DNA of 64,000 bases from Mycobacterium ostraviense (lineage in GTDB: Bacteria; Actinomycetota; Actinomycetes; Mycobacteriales; Mycobacteriaceae). The DNA lies in NCBI RefSeq assembly GCF_002705925.1, contig NZ_NKRE01000001.1:4230604-4294603 (forward strand), written 5' to 3'. Made by a program: the position numbers and the translations under genes. Under the pieces are notes generated by a model, which ran no database searches, was not told the DNA's origin, and saw nothing but the letters and a program-made list of their open reading frames with translations. This document shows, piece by piece, positions 35,830-44,827 of the stretch. The first letter of the stretch is position 1. The number at the start of each line of letters is the position of its first letter.

Positions 35830-37374
35830 CCGGCATGGGATTGCGGGGCGACAACATTCATCGCTACGTCAACGCGTTCTGCCCGCGCTGTCACGACGAG
35901 GAACCGGATCGTCCGCTGAGTAGGGTTGCCCGGCTGAGCGGCTGGCTGGCGGTGCGCGACGGGCCGGTCTGGCTGGAGCGCGGCTGCCGCTCGCACGGGC
36001 TGGTCAGTACTCTCTACGACGAAGATCCGGAAATCCTTGCCTACCTTGAAGAATGGACGGCTCCGACGAAGGCTCACGTCCCCGATAAGCCGGGTAACTT
36101 CGACCCGATCCCGTCGGCGTATCTGCGCGGTCTGCCGCAGATGCAGACCCAGCACACCTGCATCCTGCTGGAGGACATCGCCGAGACGTGCAACCTGCGC
36201 TGCCCGACCTGCTTTGCCGATTCATCGCCGGACCTGCGTCATGTCGTGGCGATCGGCGACGTGCTCGCCAATGTCGACCAGCGTCTCGAGCGGGAGAACG
36301 GCCGCCTCGATGTGCTGATGCTCAGCGGCGGCGAGCCCAGCCTGCATCCGCAATTACCGGAGCTATTGGCCGAACTGAGTGCCCGACCGATCACCCGAAT
36401 ATTGCTGAATACTAACGGTATCCGTATATCCCAGGACGACGGACTGCTCGACCTGCTCACCGAGCACCGCGAGCGCGCCGAGGTGTACCTGCAATACGAC
36501 GGGCTCTCGCAGGCCGCGCATCGCTACCATCGGGGCGGGGATCTTCGCCGGATCAAGCAAGACGCCTTGCGCCGGCTGTCCGAACGGGAGATCTTCACCA
36601 CCTTGGTGATGACGGCCGCGCTCGGCGTCAACGACCACGAGATCGGCGACGTGGTTCGGCTTGCCCTACAAACACCCTATGCGGGCGGGGTCTGCGTTCA
36701 ACCCCAATTTGGTTCGGGGCGTTTCGGGATTCATCGACGCCGACAATCGGCTCACGCATACCGGTGTGCTCAGGAGGCTGGGGCCACAGACCGGCGATCT
36801 GGTCACCTGGCGGGATCTGACCGCGCTACCGTGCTCGCACCCGCATTGTTGTTCGGTGGGGTACCTGCTGCGCGACGACGGCGGACGATGGCGCTCACTG
36901 GTGGCCTTGATCGGTCACGACAACCTCAAAGACAAACTGGGCCTGGTCGCAAACCGCATCGCCGACAGGGATATTCCCCGCGAGTTGCGGCTGGCAGTGC
37001 GTGAATCGCTGCTGGCGTTGCTCTCCGAACAGTCGTCGTTGTCGCACCCGCAGATGTCCGACGTGTGGCGTCTGATCTGCCAGAATTGCGACCTGGGCAT
37101 GGCGACCCTGCTGACACTGGCCTCCAGCGCGCTGCCCGGGCGACGGCGCCAGCTGCGGCGGCTGCTGGGGGAGCGGGTGCTCCGCATCACGGTCAAACCG
37201 TTCATGGATATGTCGACGATGATCGAAGAGCGGCTGGTGCAGTGCTGCGTGCATGTCGGCACGCGTTCGTCACAGGATCAGTGCGCCCCATTCTGCGCGG
37301 TGCAGGCCTGGCCGGCGCTCGGCCGGCAGCGGCTATCGGTGGCTGCCGAGCGGCTGCTGCCGGTGGTGCGATGA
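35826..37374 (+). pseudogene. Radical SAM protein, Tes/MMP10-like, one-base frameshift
   Basis: Two frames form one protein of about 515 residues. ATG 35826 opens MTGMGLRGDNIHRYVNAFCP with an N-terminal FCPRC metal-binding pair, then LLEDIAETCNLRCPTCFADS with the CxxxCxxC radical SAM cluster, LMLSGGEPSLHPQLPELLAE and VYLQYDGLSQAAHRY. One extra T in 36722-36724 shifts the frame after VQPQFGSGR; removing it gives GSGRSGFIDADNRLTHTG. The C-terminus adds CSHPHCC, CQNCDLG and QCCVH..QCAPFC, enough for one or two more Fe-S clusters. The layout resembles the archaeal tetraether synthase/MMP10 group, which act on lipid chains or methylate protein. Last gene of the Lgt-like operon. May be intact if the T is a read error. 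Confidence 0.8.
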
Positions 37375-37442
37375 ATCCGGCAGCGGCGAGGTCGTCGTCG
37401 GTGAGCGGCCGCACCTAGGCGGCCCGGTCGCATGCCCGCCGG

Positions 37443-37573
37443 CTATTGCCGCCCGATGTTGCCGTCCTGCCTGAGCAGCTGCCCGCCCTTGCCGCCGGCG
37501 CCGACCTTACCCGGCGGCGTGCCGGTCCCGCCATTACCGCCATTACCGTCGTCGCCGATCAACACGGCATTTG
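37443..37573 (-). pseudogene. PE_PGRS C-terminal relic
   Basis: The minus-strand frame gives LANAVLIGDDGNGGNGGTG then GKVGAGGKGGQLLRQDGNIG and a stop. This matches, residue for residue in places, the tail of the intact PE_PGRS gene at 32701 (GKAGAGGAGGQLLGQDGNN). The PE domain and the rest of the repeat are gone. It butts directly on to the end of the secreted protein gene. Confidence 0.75.
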
Positions 37574-37791
37574 CTAACCCGGCCCGCCGTATTGCCACAC
37601 CAGGCTGTGATCGCCGGTCATGGTCGGGTTGCACCACATCGTCCGGCCGTTGGCGTCCTGGATGGTCGCGTGCAGCACGGTACAGGAATCACCGGGAGAC
37701 GGCGCCTGGGCCGCAGCGATGCCACCCCCGGCGACCGCGATCGCGAGAATCCCGCCACGATGGTCCATGCGACAAACCGCCGTCTGCTCAT
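37574..37791 (-). pseudogene. Small secreted protein with two Cys, frameshift in signal peptide
   Basis: ATG 37791 has a very strong GAGGAGG 8 nt upstream and opens MSRRRFVAWTIVAG. One G is missing from the CCC run (plus strand 37751-37753); adding it gives AGILAIAVAGGGIAAAQA, a perfect signal peptide with a cleavage site. The mature part APSPGDSCTVLHATIQDANG, TMWCNPTMTGDHSLVWQYGG has two Cys likely to form a disulfide. It belongs to a short exported mycobacterial family of unknown role. Possibly intact in the living strain if the G is a read error. Confidence 0.65.
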
Positions 37792-37907
37792 CGGAAAACC
37801 TCCTCAGCACGGCAGAACTCCACGGTATCGGCACCCGCGGAGGCCGGTAAAGAATTGGCTACCCAGATGAACCCACGCGGCTAGAACAGGTTCTAATCTG
37901 AGACACC

Positions 37908-39629
37908 ATGGGATTCCTCAAACCCGAACTGCCTCAGGTCGACATCCCCGAGTGGAGCAAGGGCACCCGCAGCGAGAAGATCCGCCCGATGGCCCGCCAT
38001 TGGGCCGAGGTCGGCTTCGGCACACCGGTGGCGCTGCACCTGTTCTACGTCGTCAAGATCGTCCTCTACATCCTGGGCGCCTGGCTGGTGGTGCTCAGCA
38101 CGACGGGGATCGACGGGTTCACCAACGTCAGGTCGTGGTACTCGGAGCCGATCGTCTTCGAGAAGGTCGTGCTCTACACGATGCTGTTCGAGGTGATCGG
38201 ATTAGGTTGTGGCTTCGGACCATTGAACAACCGGTTCTTCCCGCCGCTGGGGTCGATCCTGTATTGGTTGCGGCCCAACACCATTCGGTTGCCCCCGTGG
38301 CCGGGTAGGGTACCGCTGACCAGGGGCACGGCGCGGGCTCCGGTGGATGTGCTGCTGTATGCGGCGCTGTTGGTGATGACGCTGTGGGCGTTGTTCTCCG
38401 ACGGCACCGGTCCGGTCCCGGAGTTGGGCACCCAGGTCGGGTTGTTACCGGTGTGGCAGATCTGGACGATCCTGGCGATCCTGGCCGTCGCCGGATTGCG
38501 CGACAAGGTGATTTTTCTGGCCGCTCGCGGCGAGGTCTACGGTTCGCTGACCGCCACGTTCCTATTCGGCGGTGCCGACCTGATCGTCGCCGCCAAACTG
38601 GTGTTTCTGGTGATCTGGATGGGGGCGGCGACGTCGAAGCTCAACAAGCACTTCCCGTTCGTGATCTCCACCATGATGTCCAACAACCCGCTGATCCGGC
38701 CGCGGTTCATCAAGCGGATGTTCTTCGAGAAGTTCCCCGACGACCTGCGGCCCGGACGATTGTCGCGGATCATCGCCCACGTCAGCACCTTTATCGAGAT
38801 GGCCGTGCCGGTGGTGCTGTTCTTCGCGCACGGTGGCTGGCCGACCGCGGTGGCGGCGTTCGTGATGGTGTGCTTCCACCTGGGCATCCTGACGGCGATC
38901 CCGATGGGAGTGCCGTTGGAGTGGAACGTCTTCATGGTCTTCGGCGTGCTGTCGCTGTTCGTCGGCCACGCCCGTCTCGGCCTGACCGACGTGGAAAACC
39001 CTGTGCCGGTGGCGATTCTGTTCGCCGTGGTGGCCGGCACCGTCGTATTGGGCAACCTATTCCCGCGCAAGATCTCGTTTCTGCCCGGCATGCGCTATTA
39101 CGCCGGCAACTGGGACACCACGCTGTGGTGCATCAAGCCGTCAGCTAGCGATAAGATCGGCAACGGCATCGTCGCGATCGCCAGCATGCCGGCCGCGCAG
39201 CTGGAGCGCTTCTACGGCAAGGACAAGGCGCAAATCCCGATGTATCTCGGATATGCGTTCCGCGCCATGAACACTCACGGCAGGGCGCTGTTCACCCTGG
39301 CGCACCGGGCCATGGCCGGGCAGAACGAAGACGACTACGTCATCACCGACGGCGAGCGGATCTGCAGCACCGCCATCGGGTGGAATTTCGGCGACGGCCA
39401 TATGCACAACGAGCAACTGATCGCCGCGATGCAGCAGCGCTGCCACTTCGAGCCGGGCGAGGTGCGGATCGTCCTGCTCGACGCGCAACCCATCCACCAG
39501 CAGACCCAGGCCTACCGGCTGGTGGATGCGGCGACCGGCGAGTTCGAACGCGGCTACGTGCGGGTCGCCGACATGGTGACCCGGCAGCCCTGGGCCGACG
39601 ACCTGCCGGTCCACGTGCTGCCTGAATAG
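37908..39629 (+). CDS. DUF3556 integral membrane protein
   Basis: 573 residues (MGFLKPELPQVDIPEWSKGT). About ten hydrophobic segments between residues 40 and 400 (LFYVVKIVLYILGAWLVVLS, VVLYTMLFEVIGLGCGFGPL, LIVAAKLVFLVIWMGAATSK), then a soluble C-terminal domain of about 170 residues (AQLERFYGKDKAQIPMYLGY, TAIGWNFGDGHMHNEQLIAA). I recognise the DUF3556 family, found mainly in mycobacteria and relatives. HGGWP and GDGHMHNE hold several His that could bind metal. Function unknown. Followed by a perfect hairpin. Confidence 0.85.
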   Translation: MGFLKPELPQVDIPEWSKGTRSEKIRPMARHWAEVGFGTPVALHLFYVVKIVLYILGAWLVVLSTTGIDGFTNVRSWYSEPIVFEKVVLYTMLFEVIGLGCGFGPLNNRFFPPLGSILYWLRPNTIRLPPWPGRVPLTRGTARAPVDVLLYAALLVMTLWALFSDGTGPVPELGTQVGLLPVWQIWTILAILAVAGLRDKVIFLAARGEVYGSLTATFLFGGADLIVAAKLVFLVIWMGAATSKLNKHFPFVISTMMSNNPLIRPRFIKRMFFEKFPDDLRPGRLSRIIAHVSTFIEMAVPVVLFFAHGGWPTAVAAFVMVCFHLGILTAIPMGVPLEWNVFMVFGVLSLFVGHARLGLTDVENPVPVAILFAVVAGTVVLGNLFPRKISFLPGMRYYAGNWDTTLWCIKPSASDKIGNGIVAIASMPAAQLERFYGKDKAQIPMYLGYAFRAMNTHGRALFTLAHRAMAGQNEDDYVITDGERICSTAIGWNFGDGHMHNEQLIAAMQQRCHFEPGEVRIVLLDAQPIHQQTQAYRLVDAATGEFERGYVRVADMVTRQPWADDLPVHVLPE

Positions 39630-39657
39630 CGCCGCGCGTCATAGCGCCGCGCGTCAT
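39628..39657. repeat. 15-bp tandem repeat, two copies
   Basis: AGCGCCGCGCGTCAT occurs twice in a row (39628-39642, 39643-39657) right at the stop of the DUF3556 gene, followed by the start of a third copy. The first copy overlaps the stop codon. Confidence 0.8.
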
Positions 39658-39660
39658 AGC

Positions 39661-39720
39661 GCGAGCAGACGCAGAATCGCACTCAGGAGGCCTTCGGGAC
39701 GCGATTCTGCGTCTGCTCGC
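39661..39720. terminator. Perfect 20-bp inverted repeat between convergent genes
   Basis: The arms GCGAGCAGACGCAGAATCGC (39661-39680) and its exact reverse complement (39701-39720) enclose a 20-nt loop. It lies 31 bp after the DUF3556 stop and 5 bp before the metE stop, so it could end both transcripts. No T-run follows, as is common for mycobacterial hairpins. The same arm sequence is familiar to me from other mycobacterial intergenic sites, so it may be a dispersed palindrome as well. Confidence 0.75.
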
Positions 39721-39725
39721 CAGCC

Positions 39726-42005
39726 TTAGGCGCCCGCCCGCACCTGCTGCGCAGCGGCGACCATGTTGCGCAATGAGGCGCTGACCTCAGCGGCGCTGCG
39801 GGTCTTCAGGCCGCAATCGGGATTGACCCAGAGCCGCCGCGCCGGAACCGCTTTCAGCGCGGCACGCAGCGACTCGGCCATCTCTTCGGCGCTTGGCACC
39901 CGCGGCGAATGAATGTCGTAGATGCCCGGGCCCACACTGTTGGCGAAGCCGGCCGCATTCAGGTCGTCGAGCACCTCCATGTGTGAGCGCGCCGCTTCGA
40001 TCGACGTCACATCCGCATCCAGATCAGCAATCGCGCCGATGATTTCGCCGAATTCCGAATAGCACAGATGGGTGTGGATCTGGGTCGAGTCGGCCACGCC
40101 GGAGGTCGCCAACCGGAAAGCGCCTACGGCCCAACGCAAGTACTCGTCCTGTTCGGCGCGACGCAGCGGCAGCAGCTCACGCAGCGCGGGCTCGTCGACC
40201 TGGATGATCGCAATGCCGGCGGCCTGCAGGTCCACGGTCTCGTCCCGGATGGCCAGCGCCACCTGGTACGCGGTGTCGGCCAGCGGTTGGTCGTCACGCA
40301 CGAACGACCACGCCAGGATCGTCACCGGGCCGGTCAGCATGCCCTTGACCGGCTTGTCGGTCAACGACTGCGCGTAGGTGATCCAGTCGACCGTCATCGG
40401 CCGTGGCCGCGACACATCGCCGTAGAGGATCGGCGGGCGCACGCAGCGGCTGCCGTAGGACTGCACCCAGCCGTTCTCGGTGGCGAAGAAACCCTCCAGC
40501 TGTTCGGCGAAGTACTGCACCATGTCGTTGCGCTCCGGCTCACCGTGCACCAGCACGTCGAGCCCGAGCTGCTCCTGCAATGAGATGACGTCGGCGATCT
40601 CGGCTTTCATCCGGCGGACGTACTCGGCGTGGTCGATCTCGCCGGCCCGCAACGCCTGACGCGCCCTGCGGATCGCCGAGGTCTGCGGGTAGGAGCCGAT
40701 CGTGGTGGTCGGCAGCGCCGGCAGGTGCAGCCGCGCGTCCTGACCGGCGCGACGGGCGTCCGCCTCGCCCCGGCGGGCACCGGAGGCGACGATCGAGTCG
40801 ATGCGGGCCCGGACCTGACCGTTGTGCAGGCGCGGGTCCCGCTTCCGTGACGCCACCGCCGCGTTGGAAGCCGCGATGTCCTCGGCTACCGCGTCGCGTC
40901 CGTCGCGCAGTGCCCGCGCCAGCACGACGACTTCGCCCACCTTTTCCGAACCGAATGCCAGCCAGCTGCGCAGGTTGTTGTCCATGTCGGTTTCGGACTC
41001 CAGCGAATACGGCACGTGCATGGTGGAGCACGACGTCGAAACGGCAACCGTGGCAACAGATCCCAGCAGAGTTGCCAGCCGGCTCAGCGCCGCCTCCAAG
41101 TCGGTGCGCCAGACGTTGCGCCCGTCGACGACGCCGGCCACCAGCGTCTTGCCGGCCAGCTCCGGAACCGCGGCGACCGCGGTGCGCGCGCCGGCCACCA
41201 GGTCCACACCGATGGCTTCCACCGGCGTGCGCGCCAGCGCCGGCAGTGCGGCGGCGGGATCGCCGAAATAGGTGGCGACGTGGATCGCCGGCCGGTTGCT
41301 CAGCGACCCCAGCGCCGTGTACATCCGCTCGGCCAGCGCCGGAGCGTCGGGACAGATGTCGGTCACCAGCGCGGGCTCGTCGAGTTGTACCCATTGGGCG
41401 CCCTCGCCGGCCAGCAGCGACAGCAGTTCGGAGTAGGCCGGAACCAGGTCCTGCAGTCGGCCGATGGGTGTGGCGGCACCGTCGACGGCCTTGCTCAGCA
41501 GCAGGAAGGTGACCGGCCCGATGATCACCGGACGAGCCGGAATGCCAAGCTGCTGAGCCTCTTTCAGCTCGGCGAGCACCTTGTCCGGGTTCAGCGTGAA
41601 CGTGGTCGACGGCCCGATCTCGGGGACCAGATAGTGGTAGTTAGTGTCGAACCACTTGGTCATCTCCAGCGGCGCGACGTCGGCATTGCCGCGCGCGGCG
41701 GCGAAGTAGCGGTCCAGCTCGTCGGGGATAGCGCTCACCCGGGCGGGCAGCGCACCGAGCAGCACCGCGGTGTCGAGCATCTGGTCGTAGTAGGAGAAGG
41801 TGTTGATCGGCACCGAGTCCAGGCCCGCCGCGGTCAACGAGGTCCAGGTGTCGCGACGCAAGGTGGCGCCGACGGACTCCAATTCCGATCGGCTGGTGCG
41901 TCCGGCCCAGTAGCCCTCGGTCGCCCGCTTGAGCTCACGGTGCGGGCCGATGCGAGGGGAGCCGGTGATGGTTGCGGTGAACTTCTGAAAATTACCTGCG
42001 GTCAC
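39726..42005 (-). CDS. metE: Cobalamin-independent methionine synthase
   Basis: 759 residues from GTG 42005 (AAAGGA 7 nt upstream), the same length as Rv1133c. N-terminal ATITGSPRIGPHRELKRATE; the C-terminal catalytic barrel has GSYPQTSAIRRARQALRAGE, VHGEPERNDMVQYF, the zinc ligands in HTHLCYSEFGE and WVNPDCGLKTR, and VDEPALRELLPLR. It transfers the methyl of 5-methyltetrahydrofolate polyglutamate to homocysteine. The 5' leader contains a cobalamin riboswitch, so expression should fall when B12 allows MetH to work. The open frame continuing to 42278 crosses the riboswitch and is not coding. Confidence 0.97.
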   Translation of the reverse strand: MTAGNFQKFTATITGSPRIGPHRELKRATEGYWAGRTSRSELESVGATLRRDTWTSLTAAGLDSVPINTFSYYDQMLDTAVLLGALPARVSAIPDELDRYFAAARGNADVAPLEMTKWFDTNYHYLVPEIGPSTTFTLNPDKVLAELKEAQQLGIPARPVIIGPVTFLLLSKAVDGAATPIGRLQDLVPAYSELLSLLAGEGAQWVQLDEPALVTDICPDAPALAERMYTALGSLSNRPAIHVATYFGDPAAALPALARTPVEAIGVDLVAGARTAVAAVPELAGKTLVAGVVDGRNVWRTDLEAALSRLATLLGSVATVAVSTSCSTMHVPYSLESETDMDNNLRSWLAFGSEKVGEVVVLARALRDGRDAVAEDIAASNAAVASRKRDPRLHNGQVRARIDSIVASGARRGEADARRAGQDARLHLPALPTTTIGSYPQTSAIRRARQALRAGEIDHAEYVRRMKAEIADVISLQEQLGLDVLVHGEPERNDMVQYFAEQLEGFFATENGWVQSYGSRCVRPPILYGDVSRPRPMTVDWITYAQSLTDKPVKGMLTGPVTILAWSFVRDDQPLADTAYQVALAIRDETVDLQAAGIAIIQVDEPALRELLPLRRAEQDEYLRWAVGAFRLATSGVADSTQIHTHLCYSEFGEIIGAIADLDADVTSIEAARSHMEVLDDLNAAGFANSVGPGIYDIHSPRVPSAEEMAESLRAALKAVPARRLWVNPDCGLKTRSAAEVSASLRNMVAAAQQVRAGA

Positions 42006-42130
42006 GGTGTGTCCTTTACTCGACGGGTAGGTCACCGCCCGCGGACGTGCAGCCGAATCCGGTTGCAGCGCAACACCGCAACCAGTACGGCCAAACGCCC
42101 ACTCCACGAGGCGATGACCCGCCGGACGCG

Positions 42131-42330
42131 GCGCGCCCGGCACGGCTGGCAGGTCTTCGGACTCACAGGCGCGCACCTCGGTGGTGCTCCTAGTGGCCGT
42201 CGCTTCCCAGTCATGTGACCAGTGCTGTTGACGGCGGTCGTTCCTGCATACCGCTGCGGGACAGTTCCGGATTCTCACCGGATTCCCTCTCGCCAGGCAT
42301 CGCTAACATGCCTCGCTCGGTGCCGAGGTC
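42131..42330 (-). ncRNA. Cobalamin riboswitch upstream of metE
   Basis: On the minus strand the aptamer hallmarks appear in order: GAGGCATGTTAGCGATGCC, GGGAATCCGGTGAGAATCCG, the core AACTGTCCCGCAGCGGTAT, CACTGGTCACATGACTGGGA, and near the 3' end GAGTCCGAAGACCTGCCAGC. About 125 nt lie between the aptamer end and the metE start. In mycobacteria this element turns metE off when B12 is bound. Boundaries are approximate. Confidence 0.93.
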
Positions 42331-42401
42331 ACGGGATGCGACGACGGCAGACCAGCTGCGTGGTCCAGATTACGTCAGCCGGCAACCGCTGCCGCGAGCG
42401 G

Positions 42402-43244
42402 CTAGGGCATCGGTACGCGGCCCATGATCAGGTCGAGGATCGGTTTGCCCGGCGGGTAGGCGCCGGTAAGCGAGGCCATGGTGTGCCCGTAGTCCACCAA
42501 CAGCGTGATGCCGCTGATCCCGAAGGCTGCCGCGCTGTTGAGGAACGCCATCACGTCGCCCATCTGCTCCGGGGTATGCACCTTGGCGCCGGTCTCGTCG
42601 CGGTAGTCCTGCGCGTAGCTGAGCCACAGGTCCGCGTTGGCCTGGGCCAACGGGGTGTCGGTGGGCCCCGGACAAATGGCGTTGATCCGTATTCCCTTCT
42701 TCAGCAGGGGATAGGCCTGCATCGCCACGTAGGCGTTGATCGCCTTCTTGCTGAAGCCGTAGTGGATGATGCCCTCGGCCTCGTGCGCGGCAACCCAGTC
42801 CTGGGCCGCGGCGTAGTCGGGCGTGGCCAGAAACTCCTGCAGCCGGGGCAGGTCGTTCTCCCACCCCATGCCGGCGACCGAGGAGATGAAACAGATCGCC
42901 GATCCGGACGGAAGCTGGTCGTTGTCCAGCAGACGCTGGATCGCATGGCGATGGCCGATGAAGTTGATCTTCATCAGGTCCGGGCCTTCGGCCACCCCTG
43001 CTGCGGAGAACACCGTATGGACCGGTCCACCGAGTTGCCCGATCGCGGCGTCGATGGACGCGGGGTCTCGCAAGTCGACCTGTAGTGCCTGGGCGACGTC
43101 ATAGTTCACCGGCGCGTAGTCCATCACGGTGACGTCGGCACCGAGCTCGGTTGCCGCCTTGGCCGCCGCGGCGCCCATGCCCGTCGCGCCGCCGACCACC
43201 AGCGCCCGCTTGCCGTCGTAGCGCAACCGATCCAGAACAGTCAT
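42402..43244 (-). CDS. Short-chain dehydrogenase/reductase
   Basis: 280 residues. Cofactor motif LVVGGATGMGAAAAKAATEL near residue 17, then VFSAAGVAEG, active-site Ser in ICFISSVAGMGW and HYGFSKKAINAY (YxxxK). An insertion of about 30 residues between them (ENDLPRLQEFLATPDYAAAQ) and ICPGPTDTPLAQANADLWL resemble 3-alpha-hydroxysteroid dehydrogenase-like SDRs. It lies downstream of the tandem TetR gene on the same strand, 72 bp apart, with a candidate operator between. Substrate unknown. Confidence 0.9.
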   Translation of the reverse strand: MTVLDRLRYDGKRALVVGGATGMGAAAAKAATELGADVTVMDYAPVNYDVAQALQVDLRDPASIDAAIGQLGGPVHTVFSAAGVAEGPDLMKINFIGHRHAIQRLLDNDQLPSGSAICFISSVAGMGWENDLPRLQEFLATPDYAAAQDWVAAHEAEGIIHYGFSKKAINAYVAMQAYPLLKKGIRINAICPGPTDTPLAQANADLWLSYAQDYRDETGAKVHTPEQMGDVMAFLNSAAAFGISGITLLVDYGHTMASLTGAYPPGKPILDLIMGRVPMP

Positions 43245-43301
43245 CGAGATCCCTTCCCCGGGGGCCCTACATACTCGCCGCCTACCTGCCTACTCTAGGG
43301 A

Positions 43302-43318
43302 GAACATATTTTTGGTTC
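43302..43318. promoter_or_regulatory. Candidate tandem-TetR operator, site 1
   Basis: GAACATATTTTTGGTTC; the reverse strand contains CCAAAAATATGTTC, 12 of 14 matching the site at 51070. It overlaps the tetR stop and lies 58 bp upstream of the SDR start. Confidence 0.5.
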
Positions 43319-44630
43319 AATACCCCTCGCTGCGCACCGCGGCGCCGCGTAACACCGTGTCACGGGCATGAATCAGTGCGGCACGCGGGCCGACGGCGCG
43401 AAGGATGTTCTCCGGTATCCACTGCAAGGCGATGACCGATCGCGCCAGCATCGCCAGCGACGGGGTCTCGATCCGGATCTCGTCCGAGCGAAACCCTTCG
43501 GAAAGTAGCGATTTCAGCTGACGCAGCCGGGTGGCATACAGCCATCCCGGGTTGGGGGTATTGGGCGGCGACTGCCGCATCCAGGCGAGCTGAATCCGGA
43601 ATTCATCAGAAAACTGATCCAGCGCATTGATATTGATCCAACTCAGCGCGTCCAGCTTTTCGATCGGCGTCGCTTCCGAGCGCAGTACGCTGACCCAGCC
43701 GGTCTCGACCTTCTGGCCGAAGGACCGCATGATCGAAGCCAGGAGTTCGTCCTTGGATCCGATCACCCGATAGACCGTGCCGGTACCCAGGCCGGCTGCA
43801 GCCGCGATGTCCCTGATCGTGGTGACTTCATATCCTCTGCGCCCGAACTCGGTTCGGGCGACCGCCCGCACCCGGGCCGCTTTGTCGCCGGGGTCGGCGT
43901 CCCGGTCATCGGTCCACGTCGCGATGGCGTCGTTGGCGGCCGCCAAGGCGCTCGATGCGTCCAGCTCCGGATCGGCTGGAGGGCGGGTCGCCAATCCCTG
44001 CAGGATGATTCGGCACATCAGCCGGGCGACCTGGTCGGCCGACGCGTTGTGCCGGATGACGTCGAGCCCCACCTGCAGCATGGTCTGGCAGATGCGGTCG
44101 GCCAATATCGGCAGATCCATTTCCGGTTTGATGTAGCCGCTCCACCTGGCGGCGCGCAGCGTCTGCAGCATCGCCTCCTGCAGCGCCGCGGGCCGCTGCT
44201 GGGTGAGCTTCATCAGTTCGGGATCCGCGCTCGGTCCCTCATAGAACGACATCTGCAGGGCCGCTTGGTGCGCTACCGCGCAGTTGGCGATCGCCGATCC
44301 CAACTCGGTGATCTTCTCGGCCACTGGCCGCGAATCCGGTTCGTCCAATTTCTGCTGCGCGGTTAGGCCGACGCGATTCAGATCGTTTTGATAGCGGCGA
44401 ATCAATTCGATCAGGATCGCTTCTTTGGACTCGAAATGGTGATAGAGGCTGCCCGGCAGAATGCCTGCCGCGTCGGCGATTTCCTGCAGCGACGTGCGCA
44501 ATCCCGACGACGCGATCAACGACGCCGCGGTCTGCAGAATCTCGGCCCGGCGCGTCCCGGAGTCGGCGACGGCTTCGTCGGGGCGATCGACCGGCTTTCG
44601 GCCTCTTGCCAAAGCGTTGGCCTCTGCCAT
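43317..44630 (-). CDS. Tandem (double) TetR regulator, Mce3R-like
   Basis: 437 residues holding two complete TetR repressors in one chain. First HTH at about residues 28-75 (ILQTAASLIASSGLRTSLQE, AGILPGSLYHHFESKEAI); second at about 255-300 (AVARTEFGRRGYEVTTIRDI, AGLGTGTVYRVIGSKDELL). Each is followed by a helical ligand domain. M. tuberculosis Mce3R (Rv1963c) has the same architecture and controls lipid-catabolic genes. A 13-bp direct repeat (44661-44688) and a near-palindrome (44712) lie upstream. Its neighbours include acyl-CoA dehydrogenases, SDRs and a P450. Likely autoregulated; ligand unknown. Confidence 0.92.
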   Translation of the reverse strand: MAEANALARGRKPVDRPDEAVADSGTRRAEILQTAASLIASSGLRTSLQEIADAAGILPGSLYHHFESKEAILIELIRRYQNDLNRVGLTAQQKLDEPDSRPVAEKITELGSAIANCAVAHQAALQMSFYEGPSADPELMKLTQQRPAALQEAMLQTLRAARWSGYIKPEMDLPILADRICQTMLQVGLDVIRHNASADQVARLMCRIILQGLATRPPADPELDASSALAAANDAIATWTDDRDADPGDKAARVRAVARTEFGRRGYEVTTIRDIAAAAGLGTGTVYRVIGSKDELLASIMRSFGQKVETGWVSVLRSEATPIEKLDALSWININALDQFSDEFRIQLAWMRQSPPNTPNPGWLYATRLRQLKSLLSEGFRSDEIRIETPSLAMLARSVIALQWIPENILRAVGPRAALIHARDTVLRGAAVRSEGY

Positions 44631-44711
44631 AGCTATCGGGACGCACGTCCGGAGGACCGCGGCTTGGCAGACAGCGGCTTGGCAGACATATGCACTCGCC
44701 CTCCCGCCGAA

Positions 44712-44725
44712 CCAAATCTTTGTTA
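44712..44725. promoter_or_regulatory. Candidate tandem-TetR operator, site 2
   Basis: CCAAATCTTTGTTA, preceded by GAA; 11 of 14 match the 51070 site. It lies 82 bp upstream of the tandem TetR start, as expected for autoregulation. Confidence 0.4.
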
Positions 44726-44827
44726 AAGACTATCAGACCGCGGCCGGTCAACGCCCTGCTAAGCGTGGTTGACAGCCGATTCTAAACGGGTCGTTGCGGC
44801 CGCCGCGGATTGGCATCGTGCGGCTCC

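Noticed and set aside
42006..42278. N-terminal extension of MetE to 850 residues
   Set aside because: The frame is open but crosses the cobalamin riboswitch; GTG 42005 has a ribosome site and gives the usual 759 residues.
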